A stretch of DNA of 64,000 bases from Flagellimonas sp. CMM7 (lineage in GTDB: Bacteria; Bacteroidota; Bacteroidia; Flavobacteriales; Flavobacteriaceae). The stretch is from positions 980,001-1,044,000 of the forward strand of contig NZ_CP090003.1 of assembly GCF_021390195.1 (NCBI RefSeq), given 5' to 3'. The translations under genes were made by a program, and so were the position numbers. Shown here one piece after another: positions 17,785 through 25,679 of this stretch; the stretch's first letter is position 1; each line of letters begins with the position of its first letter. Under the pieces are notes generated by a model. That model searched no databases. It saw nothing but the letters and a program-made list of their open reading frames with translations, and was not told where the DNA came from.

Positions 17785-18501
17785 ATGACAAAATTAAGTG
17801 TCAACATCAATAAACTGGCAACATTAAGAAACTCACGAGGCGGCAACATGCCTAATTTGATTAAATCTGCCAAGGACATTGAATCTTTCGGGGCAGAAGG
17901 CATAACTATTCACCCAAGGCCAGATGAGCGACATATTCGCTACAAAGACGCTTATGACCTAAAAAATGTGGTTACTACGGAATACAATATAGAAGGTAAT
18001 CCAATTCCGAAATTTATGGATATGGTTCTTAACATAAAACCAACCCAAGTTACCTTGGTTCCAGATGCGGAGGATGCAATTACCTCCAATGCCGGTTGGG
18101 ACACCATTAAGCATAAAGATTTTTTAGCAGATGTAATCAAAACCTTTAAAACCAATGGAATTCGCACTTCCATCTTTGTTGATGCAAATGTAGAGATGGT
18201 CAAAGGGGCCGCCCAAACAGGTACAGATAGAATTGAATTATACACAGAAAGTTTTGCCAAAGGATTTTCTAAAGGAAAAAACTTAGAAAGTATTCAGTCT
18301 TTTGTGGATGCTGCCAAAATGGCCAGTGAAATGGATTTGGGGATCAATGCCGGTCATGATTTAAGTTTAGATAACATCAAGTTTTTCAAAGAACATATTC
18401 CCAACCTATTGGAAGTTTCCATTGGTCACGCGCTTATTTGCGAATCCCTTTATTTGGGCCTGGAAAACGTAATCAATATGTACCTACATAGATTAAAATA
18501 A
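17785..18501 (+). CDS. pdxJ: Pyridoxine 5'-phosphate synthase
   Basis: 238 residues from the ATG at 17785. It condenses 3-amino-2-oxopropyl phosphate with deoxyxylulose phosphate in vitamin B6 synthesis. The TIM-barrel marks are all present: LSVNINKLATLRNSRGG, GITIHPRPDERHIR, CTLVP-type VTLVPDA, IELYTESFA and LGINAGHDLSLDN. The last A of the stop is the first base of the next ATG (TAATG), so translation of the hydrolase is coupled. The upstream in-frame ATG at 17776-17778 falls in a poor context and is not used in this call. Confidence 0.96.
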   Translation: MTKLSVNINKLATLRNSRGGNMPNLIKSAKDIESFGAEGITIHPRPDERHIRYKDAYDLKNVVTTEYNIEGNPIPKFMDMVLNIKPTQVTLVPDAEDAITSNAGWDTIKHKDFLADVIKTFKTNGIRTSIFVDANVEMVKGAAQTGTDRIELYTESFAKGFSKGKNLESIQSFVDAAKMASEMDLGINAGHDLSLDNIKFFKEHIPNLLEVSIGHALICESLYLGLENVINMYLHRLK

Positions 18502-19271
18502 TGAAACTATTACATTCAAAAATTTTGGGAGAAGGGAAACCGTTATTAATTCTTCACGGTTTTTTAGGCATGTCCGACAACTGGAAAACGCTAGGAAATC
18601 AATTTGCCCAAAATGGCTATCAAGTGCATTTAGTGGATCAACGTAATCATGGAAAGAGTTTTCACTCAACTGATTTTGATTATGAATTGATGAGTGAGGA
18701 TGTTTTATTCTATATGGACTCACACAAAATTGATAATGGCGATTTTATTGGGCATTCCATGGGAGGCAAAACGGTAATGCAACTAGCCACCTCACATCCA
18801 AAACTTGTCACTAAATTGATTGTTGCGGATATTTCCCCAAAATACTATCCTCCACATCATCAACCAATTATCGATGCTCTAGGAAAACTGGATTTTGCTA
18901 AAATTTCGAGTAGAAAAGAAGCTGATCAGGAGCTTTCTAATTATTTGGCCGATTTTGGAATACGTCAATTCCTTTTAAAGAACCTCCATTGGGTAGAACC
19001 AGGAAAATTGGGTTTACGTTTCAACTACGAAATTCTCAAAAACAAAATGGATGAAATTGGAGAAAATATAAGCGCTACGGCAAATTATGAAGGGCCTACC
19101 CTATTTTTAAGAGGAGATCGTTCAGAATACATTATGCCCAATGACTTTCCTGAAATAAAAAAACATTTCCCAAATGCTGACATTGAAACTGTTGATAACG
19201 CTGGTCATTGGCTCCATGCGGAGAACCAAAAACAGTTTTTTGAAAAGACGTTCCGCTTCTTAAATTCATAA
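18501..19271 (+). CDS. Alpha/beta hydrolase (YbfF-like esterase)
   Basis: 256 residues in the alpha/beta hydrolase fold. It has an oxyanion HGF (ILHGFLGMSDNWK), the DQRNHGKS turn, and the nucleophile elbow GHSMGGKT. An acid is likely in LRGDRSEYI, and the catalytic His is in DNAGHWLHAE. This resembles the E. coli YbfF/acyl-CoA thioesterase-like esterases. It overlaps pdxJ by one base, and the pairing is common in the family, although no B6-related substrate has been shown. Start ATG is fixed by the TAATG overlap. Confidence 0.9.
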   Translation: MKLLHSKILGEGKPLLILHGFLGMSDNWKTLGNQFAQNGYQVHLVDQRNHGKSFHSTDFDYELMSEDVLFYMDSHKIDNGDFIGHSMGGKTVMQLATSHPKLVTKLIVADISPKYYPPHHQPIIDALGKLDFAKISSRKEADQELSNYLADFGIRQFLLKNLHWVEPGKLGLRFNYEILKNKMDEIGENISATANYEGPTLFLRGDRSEYIMPNDFPEIKKHFPNADIETVDNAGHWLHAENQKQFFEKTFRFLNS

Positions 19272-19286
19272 AATTTAGCCCTTTTT

Positions 19287-19308
19287 ATTATGCATGCATA
19301 ATTTTTTT
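19287..19308 (+). terminator. Possible weak terminator after the pdxJ operon
   Basis: The perfect palindrome ATTATGCATGCATAAT at 19287-19302 is followed by TTTTTT. The stem is short (6 bp with a CATG loop) and AT-rich, so only weak termination is expected. Confidence 0.35.
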
Positions 19309-19318
19309 AGCCATTTAA

Positions 19319-19349
19319 TTGTCTGTATAACAAATTTGACATAGTTTTG
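19319..19349 (+). promoter_or_regulatory. Candidate promoter of the SGNH lipoprotein gene
   Basis: TTG at 19319 and TAGTTTTG at 19342-19349 are separated by 20 bases. The second is an exact TAnnTTTG match. Transcription would start near 19356, giving a leader of about 48 bases. Confidence 0.55.
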
Positions 19350-19403
19350 GTAATACAGGTTTAACTAAAATTTAACCTAAACTAACTCTAACAGATTTTA
19401 AAG

Positions 19404-21014
19404 ATGAAAAAGTTTTATGCCCTGCTCCCCTTCTTAGGCTTATTCTTGATAGCATGCTCAGATGATGATGCCCCTCTTACAATGACGCCAACACCAGACC
19501 CAGTAGTTTATACTTCTGGATCTGCAGATTTTACAAAATATGTATCTGTAGGAAACTCACTTACCGCAGGATTCTCAGACAATGCCCTTTTTACGGCAGG
19601 TCAAGAAGCTTCTTTTCCAAATATGCTAGCATCAAATTTTGCTTTAGCAGGAGGTGGAGCCTTTGAAATTCCTCTTATGGCTGATAATCTAGGTGGCGCT
19701 ACCATAAACGGACAAACAGATGCCAACATGGATGGTTCACCAGATATAGGCAATAGATTAATTTTGCAATTTACTGCAGATGGACCTGTCCCAACTCCAA
19801 AAGAAGGAACGGGCACTACTGAAATCACCAGTAAATTATCTGGACCTTTTAATAATATGGGAATTCCAGGCGCCAAGAGCTACGAGCTTTTAGCTCCTGG
19901 CTATGGTAGTTTGGCAGGTTTGGCTGTAGGAGCGGCCAATCCTTATTTTGTTCGTATTTCTTCTGCTGAAGATGCCTCGGTAATAGGAGACGCAGCTGCA
20001 CAAGCTCCATCTTTCTTTTCACTCTGGGCAGGGTCAAATGATATTCTGCTATATGCAACCAGTGGTGGTTCCGGAACTAATCAGTTAGACCCTATGGTAA
20101 GTCCAGCTACCTATGCAAGAAACGATATAACTAATCCCTTGGTTTTAGCTGGTGCATTGGATGGCATGTTACAAGCACTAACCGCTGGCGGTGCAAAAGG
20201 TGTTATTGCCAATTTACCCAATGTTACAGATATTCCATTTTTCACTACAGTGCCCTTTGCTCCATTAGACCCAACAAATCCAGCATTTGGCCCTCAAATT
20301 CCGGCTCTAAACGAACAATTTGCTGGCTTAAACTTGGTTTTTCAAGCTTTGATGGTACCAGAAAGACAATTTGTTTTTTCCGAATCTGAAGCTAGTGCGG
20401 TAATTATTAATGATGAAGATTTACCAAATTTATCCATTCCAATAAGAGATGCATTAATTAATTTTGGAGTAGATGCGGGTACGGCAACCTTAACCGGCAT
20501 AATTTACGGCCAAGCACGTCAGGCAAATGAAGATGACCTTTTGGTACTTACCAGCAGAACAGCAATTGCCACTTTGAATGAGGAAGTTTTTGCTATGTTA
20601 CAAAATGATTTTGGCTTACCTCCCGAAACAGCTGGTCAATTAGCTATAAACGGAGTTACCTATCCATTAGAAGACAAATGGGTTTTAACACCTGAAGAAC
20701 AATCAGGTATTGAAGATGCTTTAACTGCATACAACCAGACCATCTCTGGTTTGGCCACAACATATGACTTGGCCTTTGTTGATGCAAACGCGCTTTTAGC
20801 GGAGTTAAAAGCCAACGGTTTCCCGCAGGCAGATGGCAGTGTAGTTACTTCCACTTTTGGTACTGGTGGCGGTTTCTCCTTAGATGGGGTTCATCCTGCA
20901 CCAAGAGGGTATGCCATACTGGCCAATGCTTTTGTTGCAGCCATTAACGAGAAATACGGTTCCAATTTACCAGGTGTAAATCCATTGGATTATACCGGAT
21001 TATATATTGATTAA
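19404..21014 (+). CDS. SGNH/GDSL-family hydrolase lipoprotein
   Basis: 536 residues. The lipoprotein signal ends at Cys18 (FLIACSDDDAP). The CSDDD start matches the acidic export signals of surface lipoproteins in Bacteroidota. SGNH family blocks: block I GNSLTAGFSDN with Ser52, block III-like WAGSNDILLYA, and block V DGVHPAPRGYAIL holding the Asp/His pair. Such enzymes are esterases or lipases; the substrate is unknown. It has its own candidate promoter and a strong terminator, so it is a single-gene unit. Length is greater than for simple GDSL lipases because of loops between blocks. Confidence 0.92.
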   Translation: MKKFYALLPFLGLFLIACSDDDAPLTMTPTPDPVVYTSGSADFTKYVSVGNSLTAGFSDNALFTAGQEASFPNMLASNFALAGGGAFEIPLMADNLGGATINGQTDANMDGSPDIGNRLILQFTADGPVPTPKEGTGTTEITSKLSGPFNNMGIPGAKSYELLAPGYGSLAGLAVGAANPYFVRISSAEDASVIGDAAAQAPSFFSLWAGSNDILLYATSGGSGTNQLDPMVSPATYARNDITNPLVLAGALDGMLQALTAGGAKGVIANLPNVTDIPFFTTVPFAPLDPTNPAFGPQIPALNEQFAGLNLVFQALMVPERQFVFSESEASAVIINDEDLPNLSIPIRDALINFGVDAGTATLTGIIYGQARQANEDDLLVLTSRTAIATLNEEVFAMLQNDFGLPPETAGQLAINGVTYPLEDKWVLTPEEQSGIEDALTAYNQTISGLATTYDLAFVDANALLAELKANGFPQADGSVVTSTFGTGGGFSLDGVHPAPRGYAILANAFVAAINEKYGSNLPGVNPLDYTGLYID

Positions 21015-21038
21015 ATAACGCTTAATTTCATTATATTA

Positions 21039-21069
21039 AAGGCACCGTTAAATAACGGTGCCTTTTTTT
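21039..21069 (+). terminator. Strong intrinsic terminator
   Basis: A 12-bp stem AAGGCACCGTTA/TAACGGTGCCTT with a two-base loop, followed by a T run. It lies 24 bases after the SGNH gene stop. Confidence 0.93.
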
Positions 21070-21091
21070 ATTAAAAAATAAATTACCCTGT

Positions 21092-21442
21092 ATGAAATTA
21101 CTTTTAAAACTTCTTCTAAATGCACTGGCTGTTGTTATACTATCTTATGTACTGCCTGGTATAGGTGTAGACTCTTTAACCACTGCCGTTATAGTTGCTT
21201 TGGCACTCAGTATCCTTAATTTTATTGTAAAGCCTATACTAGTTATTTTAACCTTACCCATTACCATAGTCACCCTAGGTTTATTCCTACTTGTCATCAA
21301 TGCTATTATCATTCTCATTGCTGCCGATTTTATTTCTGGGTTTCAAGTTTCCAGCATTTGGTGGGCCATCATCTTCAGTCTGTTACTTTCATTTTTACAG
21401 TCTATTTTACATTCAATCATTAAAGAGGATAAAAAGAAATGA
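21092..21442 (+). CDS. Holin-superfamily IV small membrane protein
   Basis: 116 residues, nearly all hydrophobic, with four predicted helices: LLLNALAVVILSYVLPG, TTAVIVALALSILNFIV, ILVILTLPITIVTLGLFLLV and SIWWAIIFSLLLSFLQSIL. It belongs to the 'phage holin family/mycobacterial 4TMS' group that is chromosomal in many bacteria and is not evidence of a prophage. The conserved NFIVKPIL and LPITIVTLGLF words support this. Function is unknown. Confidence 0.85.
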   Translation: MKLLLKLLLNALAVVILSYVLPGIGVDSLTTAVIVALALSILNFIVKPILVILTLPITIVTLGLFLLVINAIIILIAADFISGFQVSSIWWAIIFSLLLSFLQSILHSIIKEDKKK

Positions 21443-21475
21443 TTGTGTTTGGCAATCAACACTTTAAAAAAGTTG

Positions 21476-21503
21476 TTGTCATGCAGAAAATGCGTTACTT
21501 TTG
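21476..21503 (+). promoter_or_regulatory. Candidate promoter of tig
   Basis: TTG at 21476-21478, a 17-base spacer, then TACTTTTG at 21496-21503, an exact TAnnTTTG match. Start of transcription would be near 21510, about 28 bases before the tig ATG. This is the clearest sigma-type promoter in the window. Confidence 0.7.
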
Positions 21504-21537
21504 CCACCCATTTTTGAATAGGAAAATTAAGTAGCAG

Positions 21538-22860
21538 ATGAATATCACAAAAGAGCAGATTGACGAGCTTAATGCTGTTGTAAAAGTTGCCATAAGTAAA
21601 GATGATTATCAAGATAATGTAGAGAAAATCCTTAGGGATTATAGAAAGCAGGCCAATATTCCTGGTTTTCGAAAAGGTCAAGTTCCCATGGGACTTATAA
21701 AAAAGCAGTACGGTAAAGCCGTTTTGGTCGATGAAGTAAACAAATTACTTCAAGACAATCTGAATAAATATCTAACTGAGGAAAAATTGGATGTTTTAGG
21801 TAATCCTTTGCCAAAACAGCAAGACAATTTTGATTGGGAAAACGATAACCTTGATTTTGAATTTGAACTAGGCTTAGCTCCTAGTTTTGATGTACAGGTA
21901 AAAACCAAAAAAGCAGTTACCCAGTACAAGATTGTTGCCGATAAAAAAATGATTGAAGAACAAGTTGATCGTATTCAAAAACAATACGGAAAACTAGTTT
22001 CTAAAACTGAAGTTGGAAAATCTGATGAAGTAACCGGCACTTTCACAAATGAAGCAGAAGAAATAGAACACAAGGCCACTGTTGAACTGGATAAAATTAA
22101 AAGTAAAAAAGCTATTGATGCTCTTGTAGGCAAAAAAGTTGGAGAGGTTGTTTCACTTAAGACAAAAGGGCTGTTCAAAGAAGATTATTTACTTTCAAGT
22201 GCTCTTGGAATCGACAAGGAAAAAGCTGCCAAGCTGAATATTGAGGTTTCCTTAAACATTGAGGAAATTAATGAACGTGAGCCAGCCGTACTTAATCAAG
22301 AATTGTTTGATAAGTTGTTTGGAAAAGACAACGTAAAGACGGAAAAAGAATTAAAAGAGAAAATCAAAGAAGATTCTGAAAAACAGTTTGAACAACAATC
22401 TGACCAAAAGTTGTTGAATGATATTACTGAAAAGCTGATAGATAATACCAAATTTGACTTGCCAGCTGAATTTCTACGAAAGTGGATTCAAGTAAGTGGT
22501 GAAAACCCACTATCTGATGATGAGGCCAAAGAGGAGTTTGACAAATCAGAAAAAGGGCTTCGTTATCAACTTATTGAAGGTAAGATAATTCAAGAAAACA
22601 ACCTTCAAGTTCAAATGGATGAGTTGAAGGAATTTTCAAAAGGTTTCATCAAATCTCAAATGGCGCAGTATGGTCATTTGGACCCTCAAGAAGAGGAATT
22701 GGAAAACATTGCCATGCGTGTTATGAGCAATCAAGACGAGGTTAAAAGACTTTCAGAACAGTTGATGAGCCAGAAGTTATTGGATTTCTATAAAGAAAAG
22801 GCAAACCTAAAAGTAAAAGAGGTTACCTATGACGACTTTGTTAAAGAGGCCTATAGCTAA
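21538..22860 (+). CDS. tig: Trigger factor
   Basis: 440 residues. This ribosome-bound chaperone has an N-terminal ribosome-binding domain with the signature PGFRKGQVP (about 41-50). A short, divergent FKBP-like prolyl isomerase region lies at about 155-250, and a helical C-terminal chaperone domain follows. The PPIase part is poorly conserved, as is usual in Bacteroidota, so isomerase activity is doubtful. It is followed by a terminator and then clpP-clpX, the classic proteostasis order tig-clpP-clpX. Confidence 0.95.
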   Translation: MNITKEQIDELNAVVKVAISKDDYQDNVEKILRDYRKQANIPGFRKGQVPMGLIKKQYGKAVLVDEVNKLLQDNLNKYLTEEKLDVLGNPLPKQQDNFDWENDNLDFEFELGLAPSFDVQVKTKKAVTQYKIVADKKMIEEQVDRIQKQYGKLVSKTEVGKSDEVTGTFTNEAEEIEHKATVELDKIKSKKAIDALVGKKVGEVVSLKTKGLFKEDYLLSSALGIDKEKAAKLNIEVSLNIEEINEREPAVLNQELFDKLFGKDNVKTEKELKEKIKEDSEKQFEQQSDQKLLNDITEKLIDNTKFDLPAEFLRKWIQVSGENPLSDDEAKEEFDKSEKGLRYQLIEGKIIQENNLQVQMDELKEFSKGFIKSQMAQYGHLDPQEEELENIAMRVMSNQDEVKRLSEQLMSQKLLDFYKEKANLKVKEVTYDDFVKEAYS

Positions 22861-22862
22861 TC

Positions 22863-22891
22863 TTGGGCTAAAAGAAATTTAAGTATCTTTA
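22863..22891 (+). promoter_or_regulatory. Candidate clpP promoter overlapping the tig terminator
   Basis: TTG at 22863-22865, an 18-base spacer and TATCTTTA at 22884-22891 (7 of 8 to TAnnTTTG). A start about seven bases on would fall inside the following hairpin, so transcripts from this promoter would not form the complete terminator stem. Confidence 0.4.
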
Positions 22892-22892
22892 C

Positions 22893-22928
22893 GGTGCCGA
22901 AAAGCTTAATTTTCGGCACCTTTTTTTT
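22893..22928 (+). terminator. Intrinsic terminator between tig and clpP
   Basis: Stem GGTGCCGAAAA/TTTTCGGCACC (11 bp) with a GCTTAA loop, then eight T. Its position also shows that the upstream in-frame ATG at 22894 cannot be the clpP start. Confidence 0.93.
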
Positions 22929-22950
22929 AAGCAAAATCGAAGAAAATCCT

Positions 22951-23631
22951 ATGGATTACGGAACAGAATTCAAAAAATACGCTACCCAGCACCATGGAGT
23001 AAACAGTATGTACTACGATCAAATCATGAGCAGTATGTACCCCATGAACATGACACCCAATATTATTGAGGAAAGACAACTTAATGCTATTGCAATGGAT
23101 GTTTTTTCTAGATTGATGATGGATCGTATTATATTTTTAGGTACTGGCATCAATGATCAAGTGGCCAATATAGTCCAAGCGCAATTACTTTTTCTAGAAA
23201 GTGCTGATGCTGTCAAGGACATCCAGATTTATATTAATTCTCCGGGCGGAAGTGTTTATGCTGGATTGGGAATTTATGACACCATGCAGTTCATCAAACC
23301 AGATGTTGCCACCATTTGCACAGGTATTGCTGCATCTATGGCAGCTGTACTTCTCTGTGCTGGACAATCTGGTAAAAGAAGTGGATTAACCCATTCTAGG
23401 GTTATGATCCATCAACCTTTATCTGGAGCCCAAGGTCAAGCTAGCGATATAGAAATAGCAGCGAAAGAGGTACTTAAGATAAAAGATGAATTGTATCAGA
23501 TTATCTCTAGTCATTCTGGCCAAACCTTTGATAAAGTCTATGAAGACAGTGACAGAGATTACTGGATGAAGGCAGAAGAAGCCAAGAAATACGGTATGAT
23601 TGATGAAATTTTGGTAAGGGAAAAGTCTTAA
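22951..23631 (+). CDS. clpP: ATP-dependent Clp protease proteolytic subunit
   Basis: 226 residues from ATG 22951. An upstream in-frame ATG at 22894 lies in the terminator hairpin and is rejected. The Ser-His-Asp triad is Ser129 (TGIAASMAAVLL), His154 (VMIHQPLSGAQGQ) and Asp203 (DRDYWM). YINSPGGSVYAGLGIYD forms the oxyanion/substrate strand. The N-terminal 35 residues (many Met: MYYDQIMSSMYPM) are longer than in E. coli mature ClpP and probably include a propeptide. It works with ClpX, encoded 94 bases downstream. Confidence 0.96.
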   Translation: MDYGTEFKKYATQHHGVNSMYYDQIMSSMYPMNMTPNIIEERQLNAIAMDVFSRLMMDRIIFLGTGINDQVANIVQAQLLFLESADAVKDIQIYINSPGGSVYAGLGIYDTMQFIKPDVATICTGIAASMAAVLLCAGQSGKRSGLTHSRVMIHQPLSGAQGQASDIEIAAKEVLKIKDELYQIISSHSGQTFDKVYEDSDRDYWMKAEEAKKYGMIDEILVREKS

Positions 23632-23725
23632 AACCAAACAAAGAAGTTAAAAAACAATCGTTTGGCGCAAACCAAATCGTGTTTTTTTACGTTATTAGTG
23701 GTTCAACTTTATGTGTTGATTATAT

Positions 23726-24961
23726 ATGGCAAAGGAAAACTTGGAATGTTCATTTTGTGGAAGAAAGAAGCCAGAGACCAATCTTTTAATAGCTGGTCTT
23801 GATGCTCACATATGCGATAGATGTATAGAACAGGCCCATAGTATAGTTGCTGAGGAGTCTAAACAATCTAAAAATCAGGATCTTTCATCTGAGTTGGTTT
23901 TAAAGAAACCAATGGAAATCAGGGATTTCCTGAACACTTTTGTAATTGGACAGGAACGTACCAAAAAGGTAATGTCCGTTGCGGTTTACAACCACTACAA
24001 AAGACTATTGCAAGCAAAGAGCAAAGAGGATGATGTAGAAATACAAAAGAGCAACATCGTTATGGTTGGGCAAACAGGGACAGGTAAAACCCTAATTGCC
24101 AAAACCATAGCAAGAATGCTCAACGTCCCCTTAGCAATAGTGGATGCCACCGTTCTTACAGAAGCAGGATATGTTGGTGAGGATGTAGAAAGCATCTTGA
24201 CACGACTGCTACAAGCTGCCGATTACAATTTGGAAAAAGCAGAAAGAGGTATTGTCTTTATTGATGAAATTGATAAAATTGCCCGTAAGAGCGATAATCC
24301 ATCCATTACCAGAGATGTTTCTGGTGAAGGTGTTCAACAAGGGCTTTTAAAACTTCTTGAAGGTACCGTTGTTAACGTTCCACCAAAGGGAGGGCGTAAG
24401 CACCCTGACCAAAAATTTATAGAGGTAAATACAGAAAATATTCTTTTTGTAGCTGGAGGTGCCTTTGATGGTATTGAACGTATCATCACCAAAAGATTGA
24501 ATATGCAAGCTGTTGGTTATAGCGCTTCAAAAGCAGAAGACAGGTTGGACAATGAGAATATCCTTCAATACATCATCCCAAAAGATCTAAAAGATTTTGG
24601 ACTTATTCCCGAAATTATTGGAAGACTTCCTGTTCTCACCCACATGAATCCTTTGGATACAAAAACATTAAGAGCTATTCTTACTGAACCAAAAAATGCT
24701 ATCATAAAACAATATGAAAAGTTATTTGGCATGGATAATATTTCCTTCAGCATTACAGAACAGGCTTTAACGTATATTGTAGAAAAAGCTGTAGAGTACA
24801 AATTAGGTGCAAGAGGATTAAGATCTTTGTGCGAAGCTGTATTTACTGATGCTATGTTTACACTGCCAAGTAGTGAAGAAAAAGAATTTAAGGTGACTAA
24901 GGCATACGCTGAAGAAAAACTTTCTCACGAAACCATTAAAAAATTAAAAGCAGTCTCTTAG
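23726..24961 (+). CDS. clpX: ATP-dependent Clp protease ATP-binding subunit ClpX
   Basis: 411 residues. An N-terminal C4 zinc-binding domain (Cys8, Cys11, Cys30, Cys33) recruits substrates and adaptors. The AAA+ module has Walker A GQTGTGKT, Walker [10 protein letters not shown], sensor elements and the pore loop [10 protein letters not shown]. The ClpP-docking IGF-type loop appears as the LGIDK-free region before GRLPV. The unfoldase feeds proteins to ClpP. The stop codon lies within a terminator hairpin shared with the convergent hydrolase gene. Confidence 0.96.
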   Translation: MAKENLECSFCGRKKPETNLLIAGLDAHICDRCIEQAHSIVAEESKQSKNQDLSSELVLKKPMEIRDFLNTFVIGQERTKKVMSVAVYNHYKRLLQAKSKEDDVEIQKSNIVMVGQTGTGKTLIAKTIARMLNVPLAIVDATVLTEAGYVGEDVESILTRLLQAADYNLEKAERGIVFIDEIDKIARKSDNPSITRDVSGEGVQQGLLKLLEGTVVNVPPKGGRKHPDQKFIEVNTENILFVAGGAFDGIERIITKRLNMQAVGYSASKAEDRLDNENILQYIIPKDLKDFGLIPEIIGRLPVLTHMNPLDTKTLRAILTEPKNAIIKQYEKLFGMDNISFSITEQALTYIVEKAVEYKLGARGLRSLCEAVFTDAMFTLPSSEEKEFKVTKAYAEEKLSHETIKKLKAVS

Positions 24962-24972
24962 ACTGCTTTTTT
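24946..24972. terminator. Bidirectional terminator inside two overlapping gene ends
   Basis: Stem AAAAGCAGTC/GACTGCTTTT (10 bp) with loop TCTTA. T runs occur on both sides when read outward (TT after the plus arm; AATTTTTT on the minus strand). The clpX stop (24959-24961) and the stop of the convergent hydrolase gene (24958-24960) both lie in or beside the loop, so one palindrome encodes the last codons of both proteins and ends both transcripts. Confidence 0.85.
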
Positions 24973-25497
24973 AGTTACTTTTTCTAAAAGCTCCAGACAA
25001 ACTTGAGAGATTATTTTTTCATCAGAATATAACTGGTGACCAAAACTTGGTATCACATCCAAATCCACCCCAATTTCCTTTTCCCATGAAGAATCTGGTT
25101 TAAACTCGTCGCGTTCTCCAAATATTAAATTTAAAGGAGCATCTGGCTTTTCATTCTCCAATCTAATTCTAGTAGGGGATATTGCTGTTAATGATTTAAT
25201 AGGCAAGCCTTTTAAAGCAGCTTTCCAGGCTATAGTCCCACCTGTGCTAAATGCAAGATAATGACTAGCTTCCGTTTCTTTTTTAAGTAGATGGGCAACT
25301 GCCGTATCAATACCACCGCCAACAAATGCTTTATGAATATTTTCTTCCGTAGTAACTGGAACATCTATATTCCCTAACTGCTGACAATCGTAAAAAACAA
25401 TGTCATAGTATTGTTGTAAGTACCCAAAATAAGAGGTAATCCAAAGGCCTTTTTTCACGCCCCACATGTCTGATAAGACAACTAATTTTTCTGCCAT
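24958..25497 (-). CDS. Small alpha/beta hydrolase-like protein
   Basis: 179 residues, a short alpha/beta hydrolase-like fold. The nucleophile elbow is probably [14 protein letters not shown], an acid lies near [12 protein letters not shown], and a late His is in [13 protein letters not shown]. No N-terminal HG oxyanion motif is evident; instead the protein starts with [13 protein letters not shown]. The substrate is not recognisable. It converges on clpX, with four overlapping bases at the stops. Confidence 0.75.
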   Translation of the reverse strand: MAEKLVVLSDMWGVKKGLWITSYFGYLQQYYDIVFYDCQQLGNIDVPVTTEENIHKAFVGGGIDTAVAHLLKKETEASHYLAFSTGGTIAWKAALKGLPIKSLTAISPTRIRLENEKPDAPLNLIFGERDEFKPDSSWEKEIGVDLDVIPSFGHQLYSDEKIISQVCLELLEKVTKKAV

Positions 25498-25615
25498 AAC
25501 GTATATTTTGTTTGGTAATCAGTTTACATTAAGATCTGGGGAACTCAAAATTTCTGAATCAAACTTCAATCATTAACGGGTAAAATCCATATTTATTTGT
25601 CCAAAAGAAAAATTT

Positions 25616-25656
25616 GTTCGACGAACGGTGAGCGTTTACGAAAACGTTTTCGTAAA
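25616..25656. promoter_or_regulatory. Adjacent inverted repeats, possible LacI-type operator
   Basis: Two palindromes lie side by side between the GH3 gene end and the small hydrolase gene. The first is GTTCG-A-CGAAC (25616-25626). The second is a perfect 22-bp palindrome at 25635-25656 with half-site TTTACGAAAAC. The core ACGAAAACGTTTTCGT resembles LacI/PurR-family operators, which are centred on CG. No T run follows on the minus strand, so a terminator is less likely. No LacI-family gene is in the window. Confidence 0.5.
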
Positions 25657-25679
25657 TCAAAAGAATCTATCTATTTGGT

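Noticed and set aside
21092..21442. Possible prophage because of the 'phage holin' label
   Set aside because: No phage genes are nearby, and this 4TMS family is an ordinary chromosomal membrane protein.
22894..22950. N-terminal extension of clpP starting MPKSLIFGTFFL
   Set aside because: It is encoded by the terminator hairpin; ClpP begins at 22951.
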